A DNA stretch of 64,000 nt. It comes from Pterobdella sp. o SKG-2022 (lineage: Eukaryota > Annelida > Clitellata > Hirudinida > Piscicolidae). This document shows positions 1 through 11,900 of this stretch, piece by piece (the stretch's first letter is position 1; each line of letters starts with the position of its first letter). Location: the NCBI GenBank assembly GCA_964035795.1, contig OZ038323.1:5387561-5451560 (forward strand), written 5' to 3'. The position numbers and the translations under genes were made by a program. Under the pieces are notes generated by a model. That model searched no databases. It saw only the letters and a program-made list of their open reading frames with translations, and had not been told where the DNA came from.

Positions 1-1
1 T

Positions 2-1706
2 GTGAGCAGTGTTGTTTCCCGATGGTGGGATCAATTTGGTAATATTCCACAGCCCACCAAATTAGCTTTTCTAGTTACTGCCCATATAAGAGGATTCACA
101 GAGAAAGACAGAATCATCCGTAGAACTATTATGAGGTCGGATCAACATTACAATAAAATCATATTTTTTCTGCATTCTATGGTTTTTAGTTTTTCGAATG
201 TATATTTTACGAATAATTTTGAAATTACAAATGGATGAACTTCGATACAGATATGTTGGTGTGGGTTACATATTAACATTCACTGGCGTGAGCGGTCCTG
301 TAAAGAAGCGCTTTCCCACTTACAGGCATATGATCAAAGCCGGTTAGAAACTTTATATTTTTAAAAAATTCATTTTATGAAAATTATTTTCACCTAAAAG
401 GTTTTTTGAACAAAAGCGAGCAAGCAGTTTTAGAAACAATTACTTCACAAAATAACAAGTATGTTACATAATTGATGTTCCATTAGCATGAAACAATTCC
501 GATTTTTAAAATATGACATTCATTGGATATTTTAAGGATACAAATGCGCTTGAAGGAGCTAATATTATGAAACACTGCAGATACTACATCCCGTTTGTGT
601 GGGCGAGTTCGTTATTGGTGCAGGCGAGGAAAGATGGCCTTATCCGCGATGACTATGCATTCCATGCCGTCCTTGCTGTCTGCATTCTCTTTTTTACAAT
701 GTTTTATAGCTTCAATATGCTTTATTTCCATTAATGATGTCTTCATGCAGTTTAATTGGCATTATTAGATGTTTTAGGATATCAAAATGAATGAAAAACT
801 TTAAAAAAGAGAATTACCTATGCAGGAATTAGATCGAGTGAGAGGAAAGTGCCACAATATTCTGCTGTATGATTGGGTGAACATACCTCTTGTGTACACC
901 CAAGTGAGACCATCCGTTTTTGTAGTTCTTTAACTTTTAGCGTATTTCTTCTTAGCTCGATGGAAGGACCAATTTTTTAGTAGCTGAGAAATTAAATTGA
1001 GTTTTGTTAGAAGATTTCATAGTTTTTTATAGGAAAAAAACCATTTTCTTGCAGGTAGCAACCTTAGCCGTCTATATCTTTTTCTTCTCGTGCCTCATCA
1101 GCAGACAACACATCCCTTATTACACTGCATCTGGTTCTTATTTAACAAACATTATGGTATCCAATAACTATTTTACATTGATACATCTCAGGAAAACCGA
1201 CCAACCAGGGAGAGATGGTATTCCCTATATTCACCTTACTACAATTTCTTTTCTACATGGGTTGGCTCAAAGTAGGTTTATATCGGTATTTTTCGAACTT
1301 TTGTTGCTATGTAGTTTTATGTTGGAAATCATTCAATAAACGTTGATACGTTAATTGCGAAAGAATTAAATTGTTAGTAAATAAACCACAGGTAGCAGAA
1401 GAGCTGATCAACCCTTTTGGAGAGGATGACGACGATTTTGAAATCAACCCAATTATCGATAAAAACTTCAGGGTGCTTGATAATTAATTCATCATCAATC
1501 TGAAGGCACCAATGCACCTCCATTTAAACCATCATCAGGTCACTTACTTGATTGTAGATGAGCTGCATGACGAATGTCCGACACTGGTGAAGGATCAGTT
1601 CTGGGACCAGTCTGAGGTGCAAATGCCCTACACTCAAGCCTCCCTGCCTTTCTACAAACCTCCCGCTAATCCGGACACAATGGAAAAGTTGAACGCCTTT
1701 TTTTAA
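2..1706 (+). CDS. Bestrophin-family chloride channel, 3' part (5' end outside window)
   Basis: Bestrophins are plasma-membrane, calcium-gated anion channels. Nine exons were read: 2-135, 251-342, 401-458, 581-677, 826-903, 1055-1133, 1192-1271, 1392-1472 and 1539-1706. All joins keep phase and use GT-AG. Family landmarks appear in order: [12 protein letters not shown], the IRRTIMR region, [12 protein letters not shown], the pore-side segment [17 protein letters not shown], then the acidic calcium clasp [13 protein letters not shown], followed by [10 protein letters not shown]. The clasp is the strongest single identifier. The reading frame stops shortly after the [11 protein letters not shown] region, so this paralogue lacks the long C-terminal tail of vertebrate BEST1. 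Which bestrophin paralogue it is cannot be told. The first transmembrane helix and start codon lie to the left of the window. Confidence 0.93.
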
Positions 1707-2337
1707 AAAAATTACCGTTTTGTATATTTTATGGAGAGAAAGGGTTGAAACTAGCATAATTTAATGATTATTTATGACTAAAGATTCAAAGGATACATTT
1801 TAGCGATGTTTTTATATACTAAAAAATAATTTTTCAGAATCAATGAATCAAATGAAAAACCAAAAGAAGAAACAAAATAACATAAAATCTTATTTATTCA
1901 CAAAAGACATTAGTTGACTATACAAATATATATACAAAAACATTAGTTAAATATATTTACAATTTTTCTATTAGAGAATATTATGTTTTTTTATTGTTTT
2001 TCGAATTTTAAATTTGTATTTAAGTAATTTTTGAATTTATTTCAGATTAATTTAAAAAAATTTTTGAATGTGTTTTGTATGATTTTTTTGTCAAATTTCA
2101 CAAGCACTTGTGCTGTGATCTGTCACTTCACTGAGCGAATCAATTTATTAATAAATTTTGATGAGATAAGTTTTTATCTTATAAAGCATCAACACGAAAG
2201 CATTTATATTTACAAATGCGGAAAATTGATACATTAAAATTTTTCAGATTAAAGATCATAGAAAATTTTCGAACTGAAGGTCCTTAATCTTTCAATATAT
2301 TCAAATGTTGGCAGAATTGATTCCAAATTGAGATGGC
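1707..2337. other. Intergenic AT-rich stretch after bestrophin
   Basis: I see no exon or RNA gene here. Short open frames at 1512-1757 (-) and 2031-2237 (+) are a bestrophin shadow and AT-rich noise. No clear AATAAA follows the bestrophin stop within 200 bases. Confidence 0.5.
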
Positions 2338-3182
2338 TAGTCATTCAAAAATTGATGAATTGCATTAATTTCAGCTAATGTAGAAATTAAGCGGTTAGAT
2401 GTAGGGTGGTTCTTGAAAGTGATTGTTGGATATACTGCAACGGATATTTCATCTGCGCTGGAATCGCTGTCGATGTGAGAGGATGCAAGAGCCACTCTAG
2501 CGTAATCGTCGGTATCTATTGATTTGCAAAAGTAAATGGCGTGTTCAAGTTTACCTCGTCAAGACTCCTTGTTAGTACATCTTTAAAAAAAAGAAATATA
2601 TGAGATATAGATTGCTGATTTTGATATAAAACTTGATTTCTAATTGTAGTAGTTAAACTATTTCAATGCTGTCAACCAAAAATTTTATTGAAGCATTTAT
2701 TCTTTTGACTACTTTTCCCTGTGATGAATTGTAATAAATGAAGACTTTATAAATTTAAAGTACTAAATATCTTCATTACAACTCGCTTCAAAGCCTTGTG
2801 GTTGAATTCAACAAAGTTGTTGCAGTTGTATTTCGATATTCGTATTTCTTAAATTTTTCATCATATTGAGCTGTGTCATTTGAAAAAATTAAATTTCTAA
2901 TCTCAACTCTATTTGAATAATTTTTTTAGCTAGCTTACAAACTTTATAGTTTTCGTATTTTCGAGTAAATTTTGTAAGAAAATGGCGAATCTTTTCTTGA
3001 AACTAGCTGCTGATGTTGGTTCACAAACTGCGAACTTTTTATTAAAATTTTTTTTTTTGAAAAAAAGTAATTTGGATTAGACCACATAGAGTTTCTTCAT
3101 TAATGTTTTTTTTGTGCATTTTCCTCAAATTAAAACAACCTTGGTTGTTATGTTGAATTTCCAACTCCTCAGCAGATGCCAT
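2338..3182 (-). CDS. Candidate unknown multi-exon gene (low confidence)
   Basis: Several minus-strand open stretches look more coding-like than their surroundings. A start at 3182 opens a 46-codon frame beginning MASAEELEIQHNNQ (3182-3042). A segment around 3025-2950 can read TSAASFKKRFAIFLQNLLEN. Another near 2830-2770 reads NNFVEFNHKALKRV. A final segment of about 2554-2338 begins GKLEHAIYFCKSIDTDDYAR and ends at a stop at 2340-2338, after an AG that could be a splice acceptor. I could not establish a continuous set of splice phases joining these, and I do not recognise a family. They may be one small gene divergent from the plus-strand candidate at 3395-4037, or partly chance. Only the last segment has moderate support. 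Confidence 0.3.
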
Positions 3183-3394
3183 GAACATAAAAGGTGCTTA
3201 AAATCATTTCCACTCTTTTAACTCCAGGCCATGAAAATCAAATTTAAAAAAAAAAAAATGAAAATCTATAATTACTGAAATGGATTTCAGTTGATCCTGG
3301 AAGAAAAAAAAACAAGTAAGTTAAAACAATGAAAGAAAAATGGGTGGGTATTTTTAAATTAAGAAAATTTTTTAATAAATTTTTATTCTTTCAG

Positions 3395-4037
3395 AGGTAA
3401 CGAGGAAAAAGAAAGAAAATGATACAAGAAATGGCTTGAAACTCAAAAAAAAATGTTCGTACTCTTTTGAACACAAAATCAAATATTAATTATTATTACA
3501 TTTAACCAATAATATAAAACAGGTCTCGACAGCAAAAAAAAACGGCCAGTGAAACCAGCGAAAGCATTAAAAAAGCCCCGGTTAATAAAACTGGTCAAAT
3601 ATATATCAAAGGTCATCAAAAACAGCAGCAAGCCATACAAGAATATCACAACAACAATGATCAAAACTATATTATCGACAATTTGAAATATGACGAAGAA
3701 ACAGATGATGAAACCCGTGCCCAAATATGCTATTGGTAAGTGGCTGAGTCGATTTTTTTTAACTCGCTAATAAGTTTACTCATTTGAAGTATTTAATCTT
3801 GCAGAGCCTTCTCTCTCAAAAACCATTTTTGTACGATATGCAAAATGACTGAAACCTTCTGACATTATTTCTTCAGATTTTTAATCAATTTCCTGCTTGT
3901 TTTAAAAGTTTTGTTAGGTTAGCAAACAATTTTAATTGTTTTTATATTAGTTCAATGAAAGTAAAATTTCATTTTTCGATAGGTATACACTTCGAGAGTT
4001 CTGCTATATGGGGTTCTTTCCCAGGAGAATGAAATAA
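3395..4037 (+). CDS. Candidate unknown gene, three 3' exons
   Basis: Three consecutive exons join in phase with GT-AG introns: 3395-3458, 3523-3735 and 3983-4037. The first intron is only 64 nt. The product is lysine/glutamine/asparagine-rich and hydrophilic: a basic stretch (KVTRKKKENDTRN), a Gln/Asn-rich middle (HQKQQQAIQEYHNNNDQNY), then an acidic patch (KYDEETDDETRAQ) before a short aromatic end, YTLREFCYMGFFPRRMK. An AATAAA at 4033-4038 overlaps the stop, as seen in another gene of this window. The donor after 3735 is GTAAGTG, a strong match. The 5' exons were not found; a piece at 3291-3315 with a following GTAAGT could be one. No family is recognised. Three clean in-phase joins argue against chance, but the total length is short. 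Confidence 0.4.
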
Positions 4038-4356
4038 ACACGTCTAATTGTGACATAATGTGGTAGTCAAATAACCGAAATTGTTGAACCATGCTTAATA
4101 TCAATAATCTCATGAATCAAGTTATACTATTTATTTTTGTATAATCATACAGGCTGTGGTTATAATTTCTTTTTCACATTTCTCATAATACTTTTTGTTT
4201 ACTTTTGCACGATAAACTCAATTTCATAGATTTTGAATAGATTCTCAACAAATTGGACTGAATGTTACTAGTTTTATGTGAATATTTTTTAATGTAATAT
4301 TTGAAACAACCAATCATTGAAGACCGAAAATTCGGTATTTATTTCGAAATTGCAAA
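4038..4356. other. Intergenic region upstream of the zinc-finger gene
   Basis: About 320 bases of AT-rich sequence. It presumably holds the promoter and 5' UTR of the gene starting at 4357. No TATA or initiator element can be called with confidence. Confidence 0.3.
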
Positions 4357-6678
4357 ATGAAAACGCTCAAAAGTACAGATAAATTATTAGAAAAAATTTT
4401 GAATATGTTGGAAAAAGAAGTTCCTTATAAAAATGATTTGAAAATTTGTGGAGTTCTTGCTTTAACGTTGGATATGCAAAAAACAACAGTTATTCACATA
4501 AATAGAATTTTAATGAGGCCTATTCTTAATTCAGATGAAGAAAATGAACAACACGTTTTAATTGAGTTAGAAAATTTTGATCCAACAAAAACTGATATTT
4601 CACAACAAGACGTCGAATTACCTCAAATATATAACATTCAAATTTGTCAAAGAAATAGTGACTCATCATTTCAAAGTGATGGTATATCAAATTCATCTGA
4701 AAAAACCATTGTTCTAAAAATTAATGAAAGTGCAAATGTTGATGAGAATTCTATATGTGACCAAACTTGTGAAAAACCTTGTGAAAAACATGTAGATAAA
4801 TGTTCTAATGAAAATTTGATATCATCTGAAAAAAAACAAAATTTAAATGTACAAAATGTACATTTTGATGATCCAAAATCAGCTTTTCCAACAAAACATT
4901 CCAAGGAATCATCTGATGTACCTGATGAAACAATCAATAATCAAAACATGACAGACAAAAACATACAATTATTAGATGGTGACTCAAACAACCCTAGCAA
5001 TGAAAATACTATCAAAAATACAGAAAATTCTAACCTTCCTAAAAATTTTATAGATAACTTTGAAATGAATAAAGTCCCAACACATAGTAATTCTTTTGAT
5101 ACTTCAAATAATCATCTCAGTGAAATTAATGATGATTCTTCTTATTCCAAAAATTCAAATAGCAATGTTTTAAATAAAGGAGAAGATACCTCAAAAGGGA
5201 AAAGTTTGCACAATCTTTTTGATGGCATTATATCATATGAAGATAACAATAAGGTCTCTGAGAACTTTGCTGATTGCAATAGTCATATGCATCAGGCAGA
5301 AATTTTTTCTAATAAAAATGAATTAGTCAATAACCAAAACATAAAGGAGGCTGAAAAATTGGGAGAGAGTTCAAATAATAACAATTTTGATTCAACAAAC
5401 AATACAGATAAGATTATTCAAAATAATGAAAATATTGAAAAAAATTATGAGACTTCTAAAAACAATGATATGGATCAAATTCTAATGAACAATACATCTA
5501 TGGTTGGAAATTTATATAATTCACAAACCCATTGCATTGAAATCAAACCTGACAACATGACAGATCAATCAAATAATAACCACTCATTAGTCACATCATC
5601 ATATTCTAGTTCAACTGATATTAGAAGTAATTCAGAATATACAAATACTAATACCTTCTCTACAACAACTTTTAACAAAGATTTAGCACTAGTTGCAGTA
5701 TCTTCTAAAAGTAATAATAATCAGAGTAGACAAAGTAATGATGGCCTAAATCATGTTCAAAGTGATTTTAATCGGACTGGAGATTATTGTCAAGATAGTG
5801 TCAATGACTATGAGGTTTTTAAACCAAATTCTCACCTTATGGATGGAGAGCAAAATAATAAAGGGGATTATAATACTGGGGAAGTAAAAAGACGTTTCCA
5901 GTTACAAAATTCTTCTAATGAATTAAATAGTGTAGAAGCTTCAGTAGGGAATGAATTCACAGGTCAAAATGAGTCGTCATCAGCATTTTATGACAATGAC
6001 GAATATGACAATGATGCAATTGATGAGATAAAAAGTACTAAAAGTAATTTCAAACAGGATTTCCAAGCATCAATTAATGCTGATGAAGTGATAGAGATTG
6101 GATCTGATGAAGATTCCAACACTAATGAAGATTACACATATGCTGAAGATCAGAAGCTAGTTAAGGTCTTTCAAAGACCTTCTCAACCCAGCCAAATGCA
6201 GTTGGTCTCATATAAGCCATCACCACAAAAAAGATTCAAAATGAATCCTCCCTCTTCTAGTCTTGGTAGGTTTCAACCCCAAAAGCCACAACAATCTTCA
6301 ATACTCCAACAACGTCGGGTTGGTCAACAATATGTACAACAACAAAATATGCCCAAACAACAGAGAAAATGTAATGAGTTTGATAGGCCACCAAACAGAG
6401 CCCGTGGAACACCACTAAAGAGAAACGGAAATCCAAATCATAAATTTATACCCGAGTCTTTTGCTTCAGATCGTAACATGACAGTGTTACAGAGGTTCTC
6501 ATGTAATTTGTGTGGTAATGTGTACCAAAACTATATCTCTGTTTTAAGGCACCAATCTAACGTACACGGCAGACCAAAAAGATACAATAAAAGGCCAAAT
6601 AATAACGAGTACTACGAAGATGGTAGTAATGAAGATGACCCGGCCGCATATCAAGATGAAGGCGATTATCAGTATTGA
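4357..6678 (+). CDS. Asn/Ser-rich protein with a single C-terminal C2H2 zinc finger (unknown)
   Basis: A 773-codon uninterrupted frame in a region where every other gene is split by introns. The N-terminal 65 residues (MKTLKSTDKLLEKILNMLEK onward) look folded and are followed by about 550 residues of low-complexity Asn/Ser/Asp-rich sequence, then a Pro/Gln-rich basic segment. One classical C2H2 finger lies at about residues 716-737, CNLCGNVYQNY then H-x4-H (spacing C-2-C-12-H-4-H). A basic patch (GRPKRYNKRP) and an acidic, tyrosine-rich tail follow. This suggests a nuclear nucleic-acid-binding or chromatin protein, but one finger is weak evidence and I do not recognise the family. The long frame with asparagine-biased codons could also mean a retrocopy or an unusual intronless gene. 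The start was chosen as the first ATG of the frame. Confidence 0.7.
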   Translation: MKTLKSTDKLLEKILNMLEKEVPYKNDLKICGVLALTLDMQKTTVIHINRILMRPILNSDEENEQHVLIELENFDPTKTDISQQDVELPQIYNIQICQRNSDSSFQSDGISNSSEKTIVLKINESANVDENSICDQTCEKPCEKHVDKCSNENLISSEKKQNLNVQNVHFDDPKSAFPTKHSKESSDVPDETINNQNMTDKNIQLLDGDSNNPSNENTIKNTENSNLPKNFIDNFEMNKVPTHSNSFDTSNNHLSEINDDSSYSKNSNSNVLNKGEDTSKGKSLHNLFDGIISYEDNNKVSENFADCNSHMHQAEIFSNKNELVNNQNIKEAEKLGESSNNNNFDSTNNTDKIIQNNENIEKNYETSKNNDMDQILMNNTSMVGNLYNSQTHCIEIKPDNMTDQSNNNHSLVTSSYSSSTDIRSNSEYTNTNTFSTTTFNKDLALVAVSSKSNNNQSRQSNDGLNHVQSDFNRTGDYCQDSVNDYEVFKPNSHLMDGEQNNKGDYNTGEVKRRFQLQNSSNELNSVEASVGNEFTGQNESSSAFYDNDEYDNDAIDEIKSTKSNFKQDFQASINADEVIEIGSDEDSNTNEDYTYAEDQKLVKVFQRPSQPSQMQLVSYKPSPQKRFKMNPPSSSLGRFQPQKPQQSSILQQRRVGQQYVQQQNMPKQQRKCNEFDRPPNRARGTPLKRNGNPNHKFIPESFASDRNMTVLQRFSCNLCGNVYQNYISVLRHQSNVHGRPKRYNKRPNNNEYYEDGSNEDDPAAYQDEGDYQY

Positions 6679-8939
6679 AGATTTGTAACTTGTAGAGTCT
6701 GAATTGACTGTATAAATGAGGAAACAATGGTTAAAATTTTTTGTTCGAAGTGAGAAGCTTTTCTCTAAGGAATTTACATGATCAAGTCTCATTTGATTAT
6801 GTACTTTACGAATAGCTTCGGACATAATATAACAATTTTAACCAGTTGTTTTATATTTATGTATTGTTATTCATTTATATTAGAGAAACGTGTTTATTAA
6901 GACTGGTTTCAGAACATTTTCGAAAAAAATTGTTAATATTCAAAAAATTTTCAACTGAATATTGAAGCTTATCGGAAATTTTTTAATGCTAGAATGATGT
7001 TTCGAGTTATGATGGAAAACTCAGTTCGTTTGAACAAAAAATTGCTGGTTTGAGCAATTTTTGGGCCAACTAAAAATGTAGATGAAGAAAAGAAAAAATT
7101 ATACAGGTTTCACAAATCATTTTTAATGATATAGTAGGGTCATTCTACTACATCAATTTTTAATGATAAAAACTTTAGTACTAGGTACTATTTCTTCAAG
7201 ATGGGACTTCTAAACCAAAGGCTGGTCAGTAGATAAATCGCAAAATACAAAGATAAAATGTCTATGTGAGGCAATAGTCACATAGTTGTCACAATGGGTA
7301 TGGAAGAAGCTGAGGTTGTTGGTACAAACGGTAAAATGACAAAAATGAACCTTGAAGGTCTACTACTGAATCCATACTAAAATTATTTGATGCCCGTACG
7401 GATAAAAGCTCTATGTTGGACGAGAATCTTCAAGAAATCTCTAAGCATTCCTTGAAACCATCTTCGATGAAAGTTTGATTTAAACTTTGAAGATGAGAGA
7501 AAAATTAGCTTTTTTTAAAACAGTTTTTTTTATACTTGAGGACCCTATTCATGATTTTTGACCGGTTTCTAACATTCACAAGACCACTTGGTTGGCCCCT
7601 TAGTGGTCAATGACGTCAAACAAAAAAAACCTTAGTAATAATTTCAATTGCGGGTCAGAACCAATAGCACAATGATCAAACTGAATTTTCACAATGAAAA
7701 ATAAAATAGGCTAAATCTACGTTTTTAACCAAAATCTTCAAAGGTGTAAATCTCCCTCACATTACATGCCCAGGTGCACTCAATCAAGTTATTCAATTTT
7801 AAAATATACACTGAACGTTGATTTCCCAACCTTCAATTTAGCAGTCAGTGCATCTAAGGAACAATATTTCTTTGGCTCCAAAAATGATTTAAAACACAAC
7901 ATTATAAACTTTCCTATAAGTCCATGCTCTTTTTTTGTGATACAGTAAAATTCGAATACATTGCGAAGAGTATTGTAAAAAGTTTTTTCAGCCTTGTTAT
8001 AACAATTTGTATTGAAATAAACTCCAGACCTTTCAGTCAGTTCGTTCTTTATATCTCAAATAAACATTCTATAACTGCTATTGAAAGCAGCTTAGATGCT
8101 TGCGCACAGACTGGTATTAAAAACTCATCTCTGATGTCTTCGTCGGCCACACATTTGCCTTATTATATTATTATTATTTTATTATATTATTATTATGTTT
8201 TGTGTGTGTTCTGGTTTTTTTATTTTATACACCTTTCAAATGACAGCTTTTGAAGTTCTTATGATGTAATGTAATAGGGTATTTATGAAGCGCTTTTTTT
8301 ATAGATCAAAGCGTTGCTACAAATTTTACAGTTGCTTGGCTTGATAATCGCGTTGGCAATAATTAACAATAAACTAAAATATTTGTTATTTTATGTATAA
8401 CAAGAGGTAATTTTACAACAGCTCGAAACTAAAAAATTATATTATATAGAATAATTTGATAATCAATAAACAAAATAGGTCAAAGATATTGGCTTCAAAA
8501 AACTGGACATAGACTACTTTGATCTAAAATCTTGTTTCTTTTTAGTTGGCCTGTATAGCTCTCAATAAGTAAACTTTTTACCTAAGTTATCAGGTTTACT
8601 TTTGTTAATACCTGTTTTATCGTTTTTTTGTTAAAATTTAAATTTTAGCAAAAATTTTGACAGACATATTTAGCGCTACACACACTTTACTTTACGTTAT
8701 AAAACTTTGATGAAAAAATGTGTTTTTTGATAAAATTTATCATACAGTTGAAATAAAAATTTATGCAAATGTTAAGCATCTTTATATAATGCTCGTCATC
8801 ACTTTTAAGTAAAGTCGTCAAAGTTTAAATGGGGTTTAGGAAAAACAAACTTCATTCCAAGTTTTTGTACACTACAAATATATTTTACTAACTTATATAG
8901 CTTTTTAATCTCTGCTATTTTTTAAAAATAAATTTCACT
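6679..8939. other. Intergenic region between the zinc-finger gene and CANT1
   Basis: About 2.3 kb, AT-rich, with no convincing exon. It contains an AATAAA near 7698, a SINE 3' fragment at 8262-8330, and an ATT-rich run near 8160-8200 that resembles the 3' tail of the LINEs in this window. Short frames at 7766-8253 have no recognisable product. Confidence 0.4.
8262..8330 (-). repeat. SINE 3' fragment
   Basis: The stretch around TAATGTAATAGGGTATTTAT and ATAGATCAAAGCGTTGCTAC closely matches the 3' half of the SINE at 10386-10565, in the same orientation. The tRNA-like head is missing. It is a decayed, truncated copy. Confidence 0.6.
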
Positions 8940-11900
8940 ATGCCCAATAACTTTACGAAAAAAGGCAAAAACTATTCAGCATTTTCTTCTCGAATGAATG
9001 ATTGGATGAGAGCGGTAACTACACCCACTCCTTACAGAGTTGGGTCTCCATTCCGGTTTAATTTTTCTAAGATTTTTCAGAATTGGTTTCTCTTTATTTT
9101 TTTACTTTTTATGTTATTCTTCTTTGTTTTCATTTATCAAGACGAAAATCCAAGTCGTATGAACTCAGACTACAACAAAACCTACCCTTTATCTGCACCA
9201 CTCCGCTATCCAAATGGAGATATTGTTTATAATATTGCTGTTATAGCTGATTTAGACAGAGGTTCCAAGGTGAAAGAAAGTGAATGGATAAGTTATATGA
9301 AAAAAGGATCACTTTCTATCAGCAGTGATTTCAAAGACATAAAGGTATTTAAAACTCATAAACCTATGCTTCACTAACAATGTAGTGATATAAATAAAAT
9401 ATCACCAATTATACTTTCAATAATTTGAAACAGATTAGTTTTGGAAAAACTTACACTTTAACATCTCATTTCAATGCTGGAAACAAAGCAATGGAGTTAA
9501 GTGAATTGATAGCTTTCAATGGCAAGCTATACTCTTGTGATGATCGTACTGGGGTGATCTTTGAAGTGAGTCATGACTATCAGATGCTTCCTTTTGTCAT
9601 GCTAAAAGATGGCAATGGCAAGAATTCTAAAGGTGAGTATGAATTGGTTTCATTTTTGGTGAGTATGAGTAAGTTTGTTTTTTATTTATCATTTTAGGTT
9701 TCTAGAACATACATAGGTTTTTTTTAAAAAATTAAATATCTAAGTTTTGATGATTATGATTTTTCAATAATAATAGTGATAACATTTATTTTGAAAAATA
9801 ATTGATATTTAAATAAATCAGTTATTTTATATTGTTCGAGAGCTCCTAGTTACGTATTTATTCAGTTTGCCTTCTCCACTCTTCTCTGTTTTGAGCTTTT
9901 TGTCTTGGCTCCATACAGTCCCACTAAACCACTTCCTTTCATTGTATTTTTTTGTTACTGTGGCAATATTTATGCATGGACACCCTTTTTGTTTTTTACC
10001 ATGGATGCATTTTGAAACTCCATTTCCATTGATAGGTTTGGCCTGCATAGAATATGTCCAAGGTAGCTCCATTTTCTTTTTTTATCAATTCTCTTATGTC
10101 TTCAACTTTGGTTTTTCTTTGAGGTTTTTATGCGAGATGCGGTTTGGGTAGAATATCCGATGTATTTTTCTCAAAAATTTTCTCTCAAACACCTCTTAAC
10201 TTTTCAGATCGCTCTCAGAAGGACTCCAGGTTTGGCAGTTATATTATAGGATTGGTCTTAGATTTTTTATATTTTTATTTTGTTGTCCAACTTTATATTC
10301 TTTGATGTCAACATTTTATGGTACTTGAGGGCTGTTATATTTTTTTTGTATTCTTTCTTTAATTGTATGATTTCATAAGGAGTTATAAATTTATATAATG
10401 TAATGTAATGCGGTATTTATAAATGGCTTTTCCTTATAGATCAAAGCGCTTGCTACAAATTTAATGTAGCGAAAACACGCTGTGGAACAGGTGCTAATTG
10501 TCGGCCCACGGGGGATCGAACCCAGTAACTTTAAATAATTAGTCTAATGTTCAGCCCAGTTCAAGTTGCTATGGCTCACGGCTAACATCTTATATTTTAA
10601 TCAGCCGGCTTATTTATACGACCGTCTTTCCATTAGACAGACTCCTGAGTCTCTCAGGTCTTCCAACTCTGGTTTATGCCTACATCAGCCTGTCTCTTCT
10701 AAACCTTTCTTACATCGCTCCTTCTCGCATATTGCCCCTCACTTATGGAACTCTCTTCCACTTAATGTCCGTCTTTCACCTTCTCTTAAAATTTTTCGCA
10801 AGCGTTTAAAAACGCATCTTTATAGCCAAATTTCTTTCTCATAGCCCTTCTGATTAGAACAGCGCCTCTGCAGCAAACCTAGTTTGCAAACTGCGCGCCC
10901 TACAAATAAAATAATAATAATAATAATGCTCAACCATTGAGCTATAGAGGCCGAATATTATGAATAATACTATTCATAATAATGATAGTAATTTAAGATT
11001 TTTTTAATAGTCACCCATTGTGAGATTGCAATAATCAATTTCAAATGATATTTTTAAAATAAAAAGCTTCTTGATACTCACCAGATACCATTATAATTAG
11101 ATTAGCCAATGTTATGTGTATTGAAAAGCTTAGTATCTTGAAAGTTTGGTAATACCCGCTCTGTTTTTAAATTGTACTCAGCTAAAAACTTAGAAATATT
11201 AGAAAATTCGAGTTTTTTATTTTTCTCATCATCAGTTTTTTCAAAGTATGGAGAATTTTTTTAAAAAACACCATTTTATTTGAGAAAATCAGCTAAAATT
11301 TTACATAAGTCAAAGTTCATTTTGTTTTAAAAACATTCGATGTCTTTGAATAACTTTATCAAACATAGAAAATCTTCTAATTTTTGATTTTTTTTTTCGA
11401 GTTCAGTTTTATCCTTTATCAAACAAACACCACCTTTCATATCTTTCATTCTGCAATAAAGCCCACATCAGTCATATTAATATTTAATTTCATACTTGTT
11501 TCCAATATTTCTCATGTTCAACCTCAATGTCATAACCATCCCTGTTTCCATAGTTTTCACCCAATAATGTATTTTTTTTTGCAATAATCATCGTCTTCTT
11601 TTTCTTATTCCTTTCTACTTTTCTACGTTTTTTTATTTTTCTTTCATCTTTTTTAAATGTATAATTTCTATTCATTTTTTCAACGTCTTCATTGTCATCA
11701 TATATTCTAATATTTCAGTCAACAGTTTGAGATTTTTTGATATTTTGGTATGTGAAAATAACTTCGAAAAATTTTGAAAATTTGTGATAAAGTTTTTCTT
11801 TGATTATTGAAGATTTCGGCCTTTCAATATCTAGAATTTCCAGAGTCTTCCTATAATAATGGAAAAATTCAATTACCTTACAGGCTTCAAATGTGAATGG

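Noticed and set aside
14..238. A short protein starting at the first frame of the window
   Set aside because: It is bestrophin exon sequence running into an intron after 135.
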